Under the pieces are notes generated by a model. It did no database searches. It was given only the letters and a program-made list of their open reading frames with translations, and was not told where the DNA came from. Below are positions 10,301 to 17,451 of a stretch of DNA of 64,000 nt, piece after piece. Source of the stretch: Sphingopyxis sp. QXT-31. Lineage in GTDB: Bacteria > Pseudomonadota > Alphaproteobacteria > Sphingomonadales > Sphingomonadaceae. The DNA lies in NCBI RefSeq assembly GCF_001984035.1, contig NZ_CP019449.1:310001-374000 (forward strand). Reading direction: 5' to 3'. The position numbers and the translations under genes were made by a program. Position 1 is the first letter of the stretch; each line of letters opens with the position of its first letter.

Positions 10301-12164
10301 GGGCGGTTGCGGCGCGCATCATCGCATCGGTCGGACCCTCGCCCATAGGACGGGTGCGAGTGGCGTTGACGTCGATTACATCGCGCTCGCGGGGGCCAGT
10401 GATCGAAGGCAGCGGCTCGCCACCCATATCTGCTCGCGCGCCGGGGGCGCCGCGCGCTGCTTCGTCCGCCGCCTCAAAGGCTCGTTGCATCTGAGCTTCG
10501 CTGATTTCTGCCGCGTCGTCACCGACCTGCGTCCGCAGCGATTCCTCGAAAGCCGCAACCCGCTGACCGTCCTGCGCCATTTCCGCCGAGGTCTCACTAC
10601 CGCGGAGGCGCAAGGATCGAGCAAAGCGCCCGGTCGCCCGCTTGACTAGATCGAAACCCTTGCCGAGAACGGCGCCGCCGCCAGCCCCCATCGCTGCATT
10701 CAAGGGGACGTTGGCGACACGCTGCATAAAAGTGCCGTCGCCGGACCCGAAACCATAGACGCCGCCGTATGCGCCACCGACCTTGGCGAAGCCAGCAGCG
10801 CCGCGCACACCAGCACCGACCGGCAAGGCAACTCCCGAGGTCAACTGACCGCCGAAGCGCATCCACGGGTGGTTTGTCTCGTCGTAGTCAATGATCGCGC
10901 GATTCTGGCGAACGTTGTTGTCGTAGATCTCGCCGAACGAGCGGTCGCTATTCCAGATGTTTTCGCGGTACTCGGTGCCGCCAATGGCATCGACCACACC
11001 CCCCATTTCGTCGAGGAAGCCGATAGGGTCACCGAAGCCGCGAGCAAAAGCGCCCGTCTTACCGTCGCCGGGGTTGATGATGGGAAGCGGAATAGGCGCA
11101 TCCGTGCCCGCAGCCTTGGCGGCAAAGAAGGCGTCAACGTCGCGGGGATCGAAGGTCATGCCGTTCACGTCGGCGAACTGCTTTAGCGTCTCCGGCGTGC
11201 TGCCAGGCGCCGCGAGCAAGGCGCCATAGGCTTCCTGAACCTCAGGCCGCATGCCGGCGAAAGCGTTTTGCTTTTTGAAGTCCGCGAGGGTCGCGGCGTC
11301 CCAAGACGAATAGTCGATCATGCCGAACTTTTCGCCCTTGCGGATCGCCTCGATAAACTCAGGATCGGCGACCGAGGCCGCTTTGCCTTTCGACTTCCAA
11401 TAGGCGTCAAGGTCGGCTTGGCTAAACGTCTGATCGCCCGACTTGCTGGCTAGGAAGCCATAATAGGCCTGCTCTTCCTCAGTCGGGAGGCGCTGAAACT
11501 CGGGGCGCAATTCCGGCAGATCGGCAGTCCATGCCAATTCCTCATCGGCACGCAGCTTGATCGGGCCGCGCTCAGCCATGCGCTGCACCTTGGGGGAAAG
11601 ATGCTGCGTCCCGTGACCGCCTTGCAGATTGAGGCGTGCGAGGCGTTCCGCTTCCGTATAGATTGCGCTGCGCTCAGGGTCGGCCTTAAGATATTCGGGC
11701 GCGGCATAGCCATGACCCTCGCGAAGCATCGGAACAATCGGGTCGGCGCCGCTGTTGTCGAGCGTCACGACCGGGCGCCCAAAGGTCTTTGCGCCGATAC
11801 CGCGGACGCTGGTTTGCGGCGTCACGAGACCGTCAAGGGCGCTGGTTGCAAGTTGCCCCAGCGGGACGAGGCTACCGTCAGGGGAAACCCCCGGCTGGTC
11901 GGCCTCGAATGCGTCGAAACCCTGAACCCGGCCATTGCGCTTATCGCCGAGGCGGATCGTATCGCCGTCAACCACATCGCCGGTTGCTTCCAGAGTAAAG
12001 CCAGCGGGGAGCGGCGAAACCTTGCGCTCGTCGGTTTCCCCCGGCGGTTGCGTGCCGAGGTCCACAATATCGCCAGCGGGCGTGTAGTCAGGCAAGCGCA
12101 GCGGCTTACTCTTGCGGGGGCGCTCGACTTCAAAACCGGGAGGAAGCGGGGGCAGACCTGCCAT
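7317..12164 (-). CDS. Giant virion ejection/polyvalent protein with SNase-like domain
   Basis: A 1615-aa protein resembling the largest internal virion (ejection) protein of podoviruses, a class that is injected with the genome. Residues 62-165 form a staphylococcal-nuclease-like domain: GDVVDGDTIRL, then R79 and E87 at the canonical 8-residue spacing, and R130 in KTFGR. A glycine/alanine-rich, membrane-active-looking segment spans about 435-520. A helical half follows with SGPATHAVNVMSN near 1040, ALTIEDEMFKAIARRSEM, and LPFVRTPTNLFKFAVERSP. These signatures recall large phage polyvalent proteins (LPD38-like C-terminus, from memory). Both termini carry a PPGFEV motif. I chose ATG 12164, 9 bases after GGAG and just past the upstream stop. 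The frame is intact over 4.8 kb. Confidence 0.8.
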   Translation of the reverse strand: MAGLPPLPPGFEVERPRKSKPLRLPDYTPAGDIVDLGTQPPGETDERKVSPLPAGFTLEATGDVVDGDTIRLGDKRNGRVQGFDAFEADQPGVSPDGSLVPLGQLATSALDGLVTPQTSVRGIGAKTFGRPVVTLDNSGADPIVPMLREGHGYAAPEYLKADPERSAIYTEAERLARLNLQGGHGTQHLSPKVQRMAERGPIKLRADEELAWTADLPELRPEFQRLPTEEEQAYYGFLASKSGDQTFSQADLDAYWKSKGKAASVADPEFIEAIRKGEKFGMIDYSSWDAATLADFKKQNAFAGMRPEVQEAYGALLAAPGSTPETLKQFADVNGMTFDPRDVDAFFAAKAAGTDAPIPLPIINPGDGKTGAFARGFGDPIGFLDEMGGVVDAIGGTEYRENIWNSDRSFGEIYDNNVRQNRAIIDYDETNHPWMRFGGQLTSGVALPVGAGVRGAAGFAKVGGAYGGVYGFGSGDGTFMQRVANVPLNAAMGAGGGAVLGKGFDLVKRATGRFARSLRLRGSETSAEMAQDGQRVAAFEESLRTQVGDDAAEISEAQMQRAFEAADEAARGAPGARADMGGEPLPSITGPRERDVIDVNATRTRPMGEGPTDAMMRAATARVEPGDVLPRPSNELTEAEAAALARGGLDPVKPPRERDYLETSQFPSRANPETTITRKGPTDLVTFMRSLNGVRDDGGELTAAGISNAARKGEDFAGGENRLGKLVNPEGIGLDEAAERAWRAGYFPELDAPPTNAEFVAALDDTYRGVGRRFLPEDEGQIQAYEGARDQRLAVERARQEGAPLHSDTSAPATLDDLIANTPPATAYDDWNNAVLSKVGNIRVDKLDSAQDISQALKIADNVAEGFDAARRGTISNEETKALARQLGMTADDLLSRRKGQALNAEEAYAARAILSKSGDELVALARKIQRTENPGDELEAAFHKAMIRHVAIQEQVAGATAEAGRVLQQFRMAASSKDAPSRILAGLAGAGGGTKRVRQAADMIITLERDPASLNKFVEAANKPKLKDKLVEVWYNFILSGPATHAVNVMSNTMTTLAQIPEHATAAAFGAARHAFNKRAAERLAFSEVGARAAGLMTGAREGVQELAARFAAKEGDAPGAWNTAKRWGNAVADIEPADLATKVEAHSQRAVSGVKGKVLRLPTSALTIEDEMFKAIARRSEMAGQAVRIARREGLRGEAAKARAAALVANPTDEMWSKALDYARYATFQRPLGELGSLVTRATQTAPILKVVLPFVRTPTNLFKFAVERSPAAPLLREWRKDFAAGGASRDLAVARAAIGSGIGALVAEAAEQGLITGSAPRDKNKRRLLDADGWEPYSIKIGDKYYSYRRLDPFALTIGTAADLVTLGDGMTSGQKDKGAGLVVAAIMGNLANKTWLSGLSDALAGLRDPERYGGRFIDRFAGSALVPTGVAQLARAMDPTARETDGTLEYIQSRIPGLSDNLLPKRDAWGREMVSEGGLGPDIMSPIWTSTEKGDPATHEAIRVGAVISPPNETVGGKKLSPAVYNQLQYVGGTLAHKWVSELIQQPDYRAMSIEDQKSAIGKVMTNARKAARSNVLGGEPLPTSQPEKKRGSAAGRRSDPPPPPGFEVVE

Positions 12165-12165
12165 G

Positions 12166-12615
12166 TTAGGCATCTCCAATAGGCTGCAGGACTTGGGCCC
12201 AAAAAGTGCGGGCTTCTTTCGTGATGGCGTGAGCATACGGCTCGGACGCGTCGGACATTTCGCGCAGCCTGTTCTCCATCGCATCGAATTGCTCGGGCGG
12301 GGCGCGGTCGGCGGCTACATCGAACAGGGCCATAGCGTCCGCCTGAAAGCCGGGACGGCGTGGGCCGAGAATTGTCGGCGCCACCATTTCCGAGAGTGCC
12401 GCCGAGAGATGCGCCGCTAAATTGATGGCAGCAAAATCACCATGCGCGGCCGCCAATCGTGCAAAGCAGAGCGCGTACAGGTGAACCAGCAAGTCAAAGC
12501 CGACGTCCTCGCCGTCAGCGATCCCCATAAGGTCAAGCGCGATTGCTAACTGGCTCTTGCCGCACCCATGAGCGGCAGCGTGCAGCATCGCGGCAGGGGA
12601 GGTGTCGCGGCTCAC
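12166..12615 (-). CDS. Hypothetical protein in ejection operon
   Basis: A 149-aa predicted soluble, mainly helical protein of unknown function. It lies between the ribbon-helix-helix gene and the giant ejection gene. The GTG start overlaps the upstream stop (GTGA at 12615-12612) and its own stop abuts the next start, so expression is tied to its neighbours. No signal peptide, membrane helix or catalytic motif is visible. It is rich in alanine, with HAAAHGCGKSQLAIALDL near the N-terminus; this contains GCGKS but lacks a full Walker A context, so I do not call an ATPase. Confidence 0.75.
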   Translation of the reverse strand: MSRDTSPAAMLHAAAHGCGKSQLAIALDLMGIADGEDVGFDLLVHLYALCFARLAAAHGDFAAINLAAHLSAALSEMVAPTILGPRRPGFQADAMALFDVAADRAPPEQFDAMENRLREMSDASEPYAHAITKEARTFWAQVLQPIGDA

Positions 12616-12782
12616 CCCTCGGCCAGTACTTTGTCGCGCACTGCGGCGCGGTACAATTCGGGGAGGCTCATACCGAGCGATCGGGCGCGAGCCTTAGCCG
12701 CTTCGACCAGCACGCTATTAGCCCGAAAGCTAATCGCCGTGTCGTGAACCACATTGCTGACTTTCTCTTTTTCGCCGGTCAT
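12612..12782 (-). CDS. Small ribbon-helix-helix-like protein
   Basis: A 56-aa protein with the N-terminal strand TAISFRANSVLVEAAKARA and then RARSLGMSLPELYRAAVRDK. This is the strand-helix-turn-helix pattern of Arc/CopG-type DNA-binding proteins, in which the ISFR strand would contact DNA as a dimer. Its ATG overlaps the upstream stop by one base (TGATG) and its own stop overlaps the next start (GTGA). It could regulate the ejection operon or be packaged as part of it. The family call is by pattern only. Confidence 0.7.
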   Translation of the reverse strand: MTGEKEKVSNVVHDTAISFRANSVLVEAAKARARSLGMSLPELYRAAVRDKVLAEG

Positions 12783-12955
12783 CAGTTCAACCTTTCTCGC
12801 TTGGCGGGGGCTGGCATTTCGCCGAGGGTGATGTCGGCGGGAACGTAAAACGCTGGTTCGCCCTTGGCTTGTCGGCGCTCAACAAGGCGGCGCTCTTGGC
12901 TCTGGCGCAGGGCCTCGCCAAAGGGGCTCGCGGCAATGGCGGCGAAGATGCCCAT
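12782..12955 (-). CDS. Small hypothetical protein in ejection operon
   Basis: A 57-aa protein beginning MGIFAAIAASPFGEALRQSQ, with a short hydrophobic N-terminus, a charged helical middle (QERRLVERRQ) and YVPADITLGEMPAPAKRE at the end. I chose the ATG that overlaps the stop of the 308-aa gene (TAATG); an alternative ATG lies 15 bases upstream. Function unknown. The position between ejection-type genes suggests a structural or assembly role. Confidence 0.65.
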   Translation of the reverse strand: MGIFAAIAASPFGEALRQSQERRLVERRQAKGEPAFYVPADITLGEMPAPAKRERLN

Positions 12956-13881
12956 TAGAACTTCACCCATTTGCCGTTGCGCAGGATGACCCGCTGGCCG
13001 GTCTTGGGGTTGACCGCAGTGGGCGCGTTCATGTCGCCAACGGTGACCTTTTCAACCGGCTTGCCCAGCGCCTTGCCGCGCCTTGCAATCTGCCTCCGAG
13101 CCTTAGCGAGCTGAACCCCGCCCTTTGCCACAGACAGCGCGTTCTTTGCTTCCTGCCAAGCCGAGTTGCTTTCCGCCACGTCAGCGTCGGCGACCTGCTC
13201 GCGGGCTCGCCCCCCATAATAATCGGGCGCGGTCTCGGCCTCTGCCTCGGCGGTGTCCGCCTTCGCCCGCTGTTCGCGCGCACGGTCTGGCTGGACCTCC
13301 CTGTCGCGGGTCTCGTCAAAGACAGCGTTCCACATTTCGGCGGTGTTCTTTGCGCCGACGCCAGCCGCGAGGCGATGCGTCAGGATGCCGACAATCTGCG
13401 CGCGTTCTTCGGGCGTCCCGGCTTCAAGAATGCGGAGAACTTCGCGGTCGTTCTCGTCGCCTTGTCCCGCCTCAATATCCGCATCGACCATTTTGGCAGC
13501 GGTGCGGGCAGCCAAGTCCCAACGGCCATTGCGCGCCGCGCCGATGGTTTCCGCGATGAGCGAATTGCTGCGGTCGGCGTCGCGCTCGGCAGCGTTCTTG
13601 TATAGCGGTTCAAGCGCCTGATGATGCTCCGGGAAGCGCAGCGCGATCTCGCGGTAGCCCTCATAGGTGGGGTTGGTGCCTAGGGATTTGACAGCTTCAA
13701 GGTAGGATTGTTCCCGCTCGCGTGCCGCCATGAACTTTGCTGACGCAATCTGCTGCTCGCCTCGCACCCCTGCGATTTGCGCTCGGGTCAGGTCCGACAG
13801 AAGCTGTTGCTGAACCTGCGCGGCATAGTCCGGCACAAGCGACATGCCCGCTCGGATAATTTCAGCATCGTTATAAGTCAT
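12955..13881 (-). CDS. Phage internal virion/ejection-type protein
   Basis: A 308-aa, strongly helical, charged protein starting MTYNDAEIIRAGMSLVPDYA. Coiled-coil-like stretches occur at about 30-60 (LTRAQIAGVRGEQQIASAKF) and 200-270 (EQRAKADTAEAEAET, then AKARRQIARRGKALG). The C-terminus PTAVNPKTGQRVILRNGKWVKF resembles a small basic tail found in phage structural proteins. Gene order (small gp7-like protein, this one, then the giant protein) parallels the three-protein ejection sets of P22 and T7. I infer a middle ejection protein; sequence alone does not prove it. Confidence 0.65.
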   Translation of the reverse strand: MTYNDAEIIRAGMSLVPDYAAQVQQQLLSDLTRAQIAGVRGEQQIASAKFMAAREREQSYLEAVKSLGTNPTYEGYREIALRFPEHHQALEPLYKNAAERDADRSNSLIAETIGAARNGRWDLAARTAAKMVDADIEAGQGDENDREVLRILEAGTPEERAQIVGILTHRLAAGVGAKNTAEMWNAVFDETRDREVQPDRAREQRAKADTAEAEAETAPDYYGGRAREQVADADVAESNSAWQEAKNALSVAKGGVQLAKARRQIARRGKALGKPVEKVTVGDMNAPTAVNPKTGQRVILRNGKWVKF

Positions 13882-13889
13882 AGCAAACC

Positions 13890-14588
13890 CTACCTGTTGA
13901 AGATGGTCCCGAAGCCGGTCGGCAAACCCATGCCGCCGCTCGAACCGGCGGCGCCGCGACCTCCGCCGCCGAAACCACCGATGATCATTGAGAGCGCGTC
14001 ATCGAAGCCTTGGCCGATGTTGCTCCAGTTCTGCGCGTTGATACCGCCACGGGTCAGGATGCCGTTTGCTCGGGCCTCGCCCTGCTGGGTCAAGAGATTG
14101 CTGACGTTGTTAGCCCTGTCGGCACCGAACGCTGCGACGGCACCAGTAGCGCCCGAACCCAAACCAGCGGCGCCCGCAAGCTGGGCCAACTGGCGGTCAA
14201 GCTCGCTCGCGTATCTATCGGCTCGGAAGTCGGCAAGGCCGCGCTGCGTGTTGCCGCCGCGAAGCCCGCCAGTCGCCGCGGCATTTGCCCTAATCGCTTC
14301 CTCGCCGTTGCGAATCTGCGCAAGAAGCTGGGGGCTGGTCTGAACGTACTCCATGAACGCTTGCTGCTTGGCGTCGCCGTTCAAGCCGATGCCATCACCA
14401 AGGCGCGACACCGAGGGCGCGAGCAGCGAGAGAAGCGGAGCATAGTCCTGCCGCGTCAAATCGAATTGGCGCGTTTGCTCGGCAATCGCCCGATCCATCG
14501 CCGCGACGCGCGCAGCTTCGGCCTTGCGGCTGGCCTTTTTCGCCTTTCCGCCGCCAATCAAGCCGCCGATTACGGAAAACAATCCCAC
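13890..14588 (-). CDS. Phage DNA-transfer (gp7-like) ejection protein
   Basis: A 232-aa protein with a glycine-rich hydrophobic N-terminus (GLFSVIGGLIGGGKAKKA) and a long helical body (RAIAEQTRQFDLTRQDYAPL, LLAQIRNGEEAIRANAAATG, RYASELDRQLAQLAGAAGLG) and a glycine-rich tail. This layout is typical of small DNA-transfer/ejection proteins annotated in podoviruses and prophages. The GTG start follows AGGAGG by 9 bases, a strong site for the first gene of the operon. In a phage it would be held in the capsid and ejected before the DNA. Confidence 0.75.
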   Translation of the reverse strand: MGLFSVIGGLIGGGKAKKASRKAEAARVAAMDRAIAEQTRQFDLTRQDYAPLLSLLAPSVSRLGDGIGLNGDAKQQAFMEYVQTSPQLLAQIRNGEEAIRANAAATGGLRGGNTQRGLADFRADRYASELDRQLAQLAGAAGLGSGATGAVAAFGADRANNVSNLLTQQGEARANGILTRGGINAQNWSNIGQGFDDALSMIIGGFGGGGRGAAGSSGGMGLPTGFGTIFNR

Positions 14589-14865
14589 AGTCTCAACCCT
14601 CCTAGAGAACAGGCTGGCACTTTACCGGGCGCCGTCCGGTTGAGCATTTCAACAGATTACATATGCCCCACAGGCGCCACACGCGCTCTTGTGCGGATTA
14701 CAGCGTCCGCATCCTATGCCCCTGATTGCGGGGGCCGAGGGGGAGAGGGAGCGAAGCGGGCGGGCGCCCATAGAAGGCCGTACAGCGCCAAGGCGCGCGA
14801 GCGCTAGGTAGGTAGCGCGCAGGTCTGAAATCGCCCTGAGGGAGTCTCAGCGGGCGCGGAGCGGG

Positions 14866-15069
14866 CTAGATCGAGAGGAGGTAGCCAACGCCCGCGAAGC
14901 CGAGCGAGAACGCCACAGCAACCAAAGCCTCAGACAGTCCGTGCAGATCGGTGGGAAGCCCTTGCTTGGCCCGCCGCTCGCGGAGGACGACGAAGCGAAC
15001 GAGCAGGGCGCTAGCCGCTATCCCGGCCAAGGCCGACAGTGCGTAAAGCTCAGGTATGCCCCCATCCAT
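14866..15069 (-). CDS. Small two-helix membrane protein (holin-like)
   Basis: A 67-aa protein with two predicted membrane helices (about residues 5-27, ELYALSALAGIAASALLVRFVV, and 46-66, EALVAVAFSLGFAGVGYLLS) joined by a basic loop RERRAKQGLP. Size and topology fit a class II holin or another phage membrane protein, but no endolysin gene is present, so this is only a possibility. I chose the internal ATG 15069; the longer frame adds a polar stretch ahead of the first helix. Confidence 0.55.
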   Translation of the reverse strand: MDGGIPELYALSALAGIAASALLVRFVVLRERRAKQGLPTDLHGLSEALVAVAFSLGFAGVGYLLSI

Positions 15070-15105
15070 AATTGAGCTTGTCGCGGAGGATCGCGGGCGC
15101 GTCAA

Positions 15106-15587
15106 GGTTGCGCCTGGAGCGACTCCACCCTCGCTCTGTTGGCCGGTGCGAGCGAGGCTGTCCTGCCTGTTACGGCGCGAGCGCGCCCCCGGAAGCTCGA
15201 AGCTTATCGGCGAGGGTGCAACTTTACGATGATAGCGTAAAGTTGCCGACAGGCGCTAACTCGCTAGAAACAAAAGGCCTTATGTTCGCTGGGTACAGAA
15301 ATGACCGCAACTTGCCGGCAGCGTCAGAGCGTCAAGGTTGCCCGCAAATGGAAATCGGCAGGGGGTACGATTCGGCGCTGGCTTGAATACCACGGAAAAC
15401 CGCCAATCCCAGTTGACGCAGCCACGGTTTTCTGCGGTTTTTTATACCGATTCGGCGTCGGCAGGAATTCGCCCCGGCGGCTCGAGATTTTTCCCGCGCG
15501 CTGAGGCGGGACACCGCGCGAAACCGCCATTCCCTGCACGAGGTAAAAGGTCAGCCAGAATTACCATTTGCGGAGCGCTCCGCAGGC
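15106..15587. other. Gene-free stretch with inverted repeats
   Basis: About 480 bases without a convincing gene. At 15219-15245 CAACTTTACG and CGTAAAGTTG form a perfect 10-bp inverted repeat with a 7-base spacer. Near 15395-15450 repeated ACGG(A/T)TTT-type blocks and GCGGTTTTTT look like a terminator for the leftward repressor transcript. A packaging or regulatory site could be here; nothing proves it. Confidence 0.5.
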
Positions 15588-15881
15588 TCAGGCGCGCGGC
15601 CATCCATCAACGCCAGTCGTGCGTCGTCGGATGTGCCCATCGAGAGCGCCTATAGCGACCGCCGCCGAGGAAACCGGCGGGCTTGGCAGTCCGTCCCGAT
15701 GTGCGGCAATCACATCGGTTATCGTCGAGCGGACCCGCCTCATAAGCTCATGCTCTTGTGGACCGCTCAGCGCGGCCTCGACTAATTGGACCTTGGTCCA
15801 GAGACCGGCAACGCCGTCATCTGTCAGTGGGCCGATAAGTGCGGCGCGAAGCTCTGCGATCCGCTCCAGCGCTTCCGTCAT
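15588..15881 (-). CDS. Hypothetical protein, co-transcribed with repressor
   Basis: A 97-aa protein beginning MTEALERIAELRAALIGPLT, mostly helical, with an arginine-rich end (GHIRRRTTGVDGWPRA). The ATG overlaps the stop of the XRE gene (ATGA at 15881-15878), so the two are translated from one message. Unknown function. A partner or modulator of the repressor is a reasonable guess from position only. Confidence 0.65.
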   Translation of the reverse strand: MTEALERIAELRAALIGPLTDDGVAGLWTKVQLVEAALSGPQEHELMRRVRSTITDVIAAHRDGLPSPPVSSAAVAIGALDGHIRRRTTGVDGWPRA

Positions 15882-16096
15882 TCCGGCACCGTCACACCGA
15901 CGCGCCCCGCCTTGTGCGAGAAGTCGGCGCCAGCTTCGACCAGCGCAGCGCGCATGGCATCAACCGAGGAAGCCGCGACTTGATTGCCGCTCTCAAAGCG
16001 GGCGATTGTTTCGCGCGTCAGGCCGCATAACCCAGCCAGATCGGCGGCGCGAAGGTTCAGCCCAAGGCGAGCCATTTTGCATTGGATCGGTGTCAT
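15878..16096 (-). CDS. XRE-family HTH repressor
   Basis: A 72-aa Cro/CI-like DNA-binding protein: MTPIQCKMARLGLNLRAADL, then LAGLCGLTRETIARFESGNQ, the HTH core, and SSVDAMRAALVEAGADF as the closing helix. I chose ATG 16096 because an upstream in-frame ATG at 16117 lies within a probable operator. It is transcribed away from the early operon at 16252, and the paired palindromic sites between the two make it the likely lysogeny-type switch of the element. Confidence 0.8.
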   Translation of the reverse strand: MTPIQCKMARLGLNLRAADLAGLCGLTRETIARFESGNQVAASSVDAMRAALVEAGADFSHKAGRVGVTVPE

Positions 16097-16099
16097 CAC

Positions 16100-16162
16100 T
16101 GTTACACCGTATGACATTTAGGGGATTGACGCAATGGTTAACGTCTGTCACACCATGTAACA
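16100..16162. promoter_or_regulatory. Paired 17-bp operator
   Basis: TGTTACACCGTATGACA (16100-16116) and, inverted, TGTTACATGGTGTGACA (16162-16146) match at 14 of 17 positions, and each is itself an imperfect palindrome. They lie 46 bp apart, centre to centre, between the divergent repressor and early operons; a TTGACG hexamer at 16126 lies between them. This is the expected arrangement for repressor control. Confidence 0.7.
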
Positions 16163-16251
16163 GCCAAGGCCAGAAGCCAAGGCGGACCGAGGCAGGGCGG
16201 CAACCCTAACCCCGGTCCTATCGCAAACCCTGATCTAGAGGGATTACGACT

Positions 16252-16653
16252 ATGGAGCGTACTAGCACCACCGCGCCCGAGGGCGCCACCACCTTAACCA
16301 CGAACCCCGACGCGGCAATCCTCGCAGCGTTCGAGCGCAGGGCAATCGCCTTTGAGACGACCCGCGCGCTGCCGTGCGACCCCGTAACTGGGGGAGAGTC
16401 GGACGCGCAATCAGAGCAGTGGGCGATTATCGACGCAGCGGAAGAAGAAATGCGCTCGACCATCGCCACCACACCGCGCGGCGCCGAATTGCAGATATGG
16501 CTTGCAGCAACCTACTTGTTCGACTCCGACAAGGACGAACCCCGCTGCTACAGCGCCGATCTCGATTATTTCGAGGCGCAGGGCAACAAGCGCGACTGGA
16601 CGGATCGCCTGCTTATCTCTGCAATGCGTTCGCTTCGGGAGCAAGGCAAGTGA
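16252..16653 (+). CDS. Hypothetical early protein 1
   Basis: A 133-aa acidic soluble protein of unknown function, first gene of the rightward operon controlled from the operator region. It has a low-complexity threonine-rich start (MERTSTTAPEGATTLTT), then helices around AILAAFERRAIAFETTR, and a conserved-looking end (YLFDSDKDEPRC, YFEAQGNKRDWTDRLL). No catalytic motif is recognisable. Its stop overlaps the next start (GTGA). Confidence 0.75.
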   Translation: MERTSTTAPEGATTLTTNPDAAILAAFERRAIAFETTRALPCDPVTGGESDAQSEQWAIIDAAEEEMRSTIATTPRGAELQIWLAATYLFDSDKDEPRCYSADLDYFEAQGNKRDWTDRLLISAMRSLREQGK

Positions 16654-16982
16654 GCGCCGCCGCCGCGAAACCGCACACCGCTTTCAGCATTCACGCCGTC
16701 GCGTACAAGATCGCAAGGCAGGCTTTCGAGCAGCACCGCGCAATCTGCCTTCCCGACGACGACGCGCCGCTTATGCACGACTACGAAAGCGCGTGCGCCC
16801 CGCTGATCGAAGCGCTCTTGAACACGGCAAGGAAGGCAATCCAGACCCCCGCCGCGTCGGTCGGCGAGGTATGGCAGAAGCTGACCATTTTCGCCGCCGA
16901 GGACATGCAAGACCTTGTGGATGCGAAAGACGTCATCGCCCACATCACCGCCGACGCGCTGCGGCTGGCAGGTGCGGAATGA
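16650..16982 (+). CDS. Hypothetical early protein 2
   Basis: A 110-aa helical protein (MSAAAAKPHTAFSIHAVAYK, then ARQAFEQHRAICLPDDDAPL). The GTG start overlaps the preceding stop and the gene ends in an ATGA overlap with the next. Unknown function. It shares the first codons GTGAGCGCCGCC with three other gene starts in the element. Confidence 0.7.
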   Translation: MSAAAAKPHTAFSIHAVAYKIARQAFEQHRAICLPDDDAPLMHDYESACAPLIEALLNTARKAIQTPAASVGEVWQKLTIFAAEDMQDLVDAKDVIAHITADALRLAGAE

Positions 16983-17335
16983 GCGCCGCCGTTGTGAAGC
17001 TGCCCACGGCAGCGCCGCGCAAGGTGAAGAATTGCACCCATGTCCCTTCGCGATGGGCTGCCATCAAATTGCGGGAGGGGCAGGCGGTCAAGTTCGAGAA
17101 GCGCCCGCCGTCGATCCGCGAGGCCGAGCAGGTCGCCGAGGCTATCAGCCCCATGACGCCCGAGCGTTGGCTCTTGCTGGCAATGCTCCACGCCATGCCC
17201 GCCGACCAATTCGAGCGGCTGGCTGCGTTCGGGGCGCATGGTCATCCCGCGATCCGGGGATTGATGAAACTCGCCAAGGGTAACGCGGGTCTCAATCTGG
17301 ACGTGATGAACGCGCTCGAAAGGCTCGGCAAGTGA
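16979..17335 (+). CDS. Hypothetical early protein 3
   Basis: A 118-aa protein starting MSAAVVKLPTAAPRKVKNC. The basic N-terminus is followed by helices (SIREAEQVAEAISPMTPERW, LLLAMLHAMPADQFERLAAF). No recognised domain. The ATG overlaps the previous stop (ATGA), and the stop overlaps the next GTG start. A nucleic-acid-binding role would fit the basic stretch but is not shown. Confidence 0.7.
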   Translation: MSAAVVKLPTAAPRKVKNCTHVPSRWAAIKLREGQAVKFEKRPPSIREAEQVAEAISPMTPERWLLLAMLHAMPADQFERLAAFGAHGHPAIRGLMKLAKGNAGLNLDVMNALERLGK

Positions 17336-17451
17336 GGGCGCGGCGGCAGGGGGACACCACCCCCATGACGCTCGCAATGATCGTGACGGCGTTGGGAGTG
17401 TCGTGGTTTACCGCCCAGTTGGTAGACCTCGCATTCGCGGTCCTGAAATGA
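17332..17451 (+). CDS. 39-aa membrane peptide
   Basis: A small protein, MRARRQGDTTPMTLAMIVTA and so on, with one membrane helix (about residues 13-37) after a basic head, consistent with a cytoplasm-in orientation. Its GTG overlaps the preceding stop and its TGA overlaps the next ATG, so it sits exactly in the coupled series. That tight fit is the main evidence that it is real. Confidence 0.55.
   Translation: MRARRQGDTTPMTLAMIVTALGVSWFTAQLVDLAFAVLK

Noticed and set aside
12500..12580. GCGKS in the 149-aa protein as a possible Walker A motif
   Set aside because: No preceding hydrophobic strand and no Walker B; too little for an ATPase call.
14866..15069. Holin as firm function
   Set aside because: Two-helix topology alone is not enough and there is no endolysin gene nearby; kept as a possibility only.
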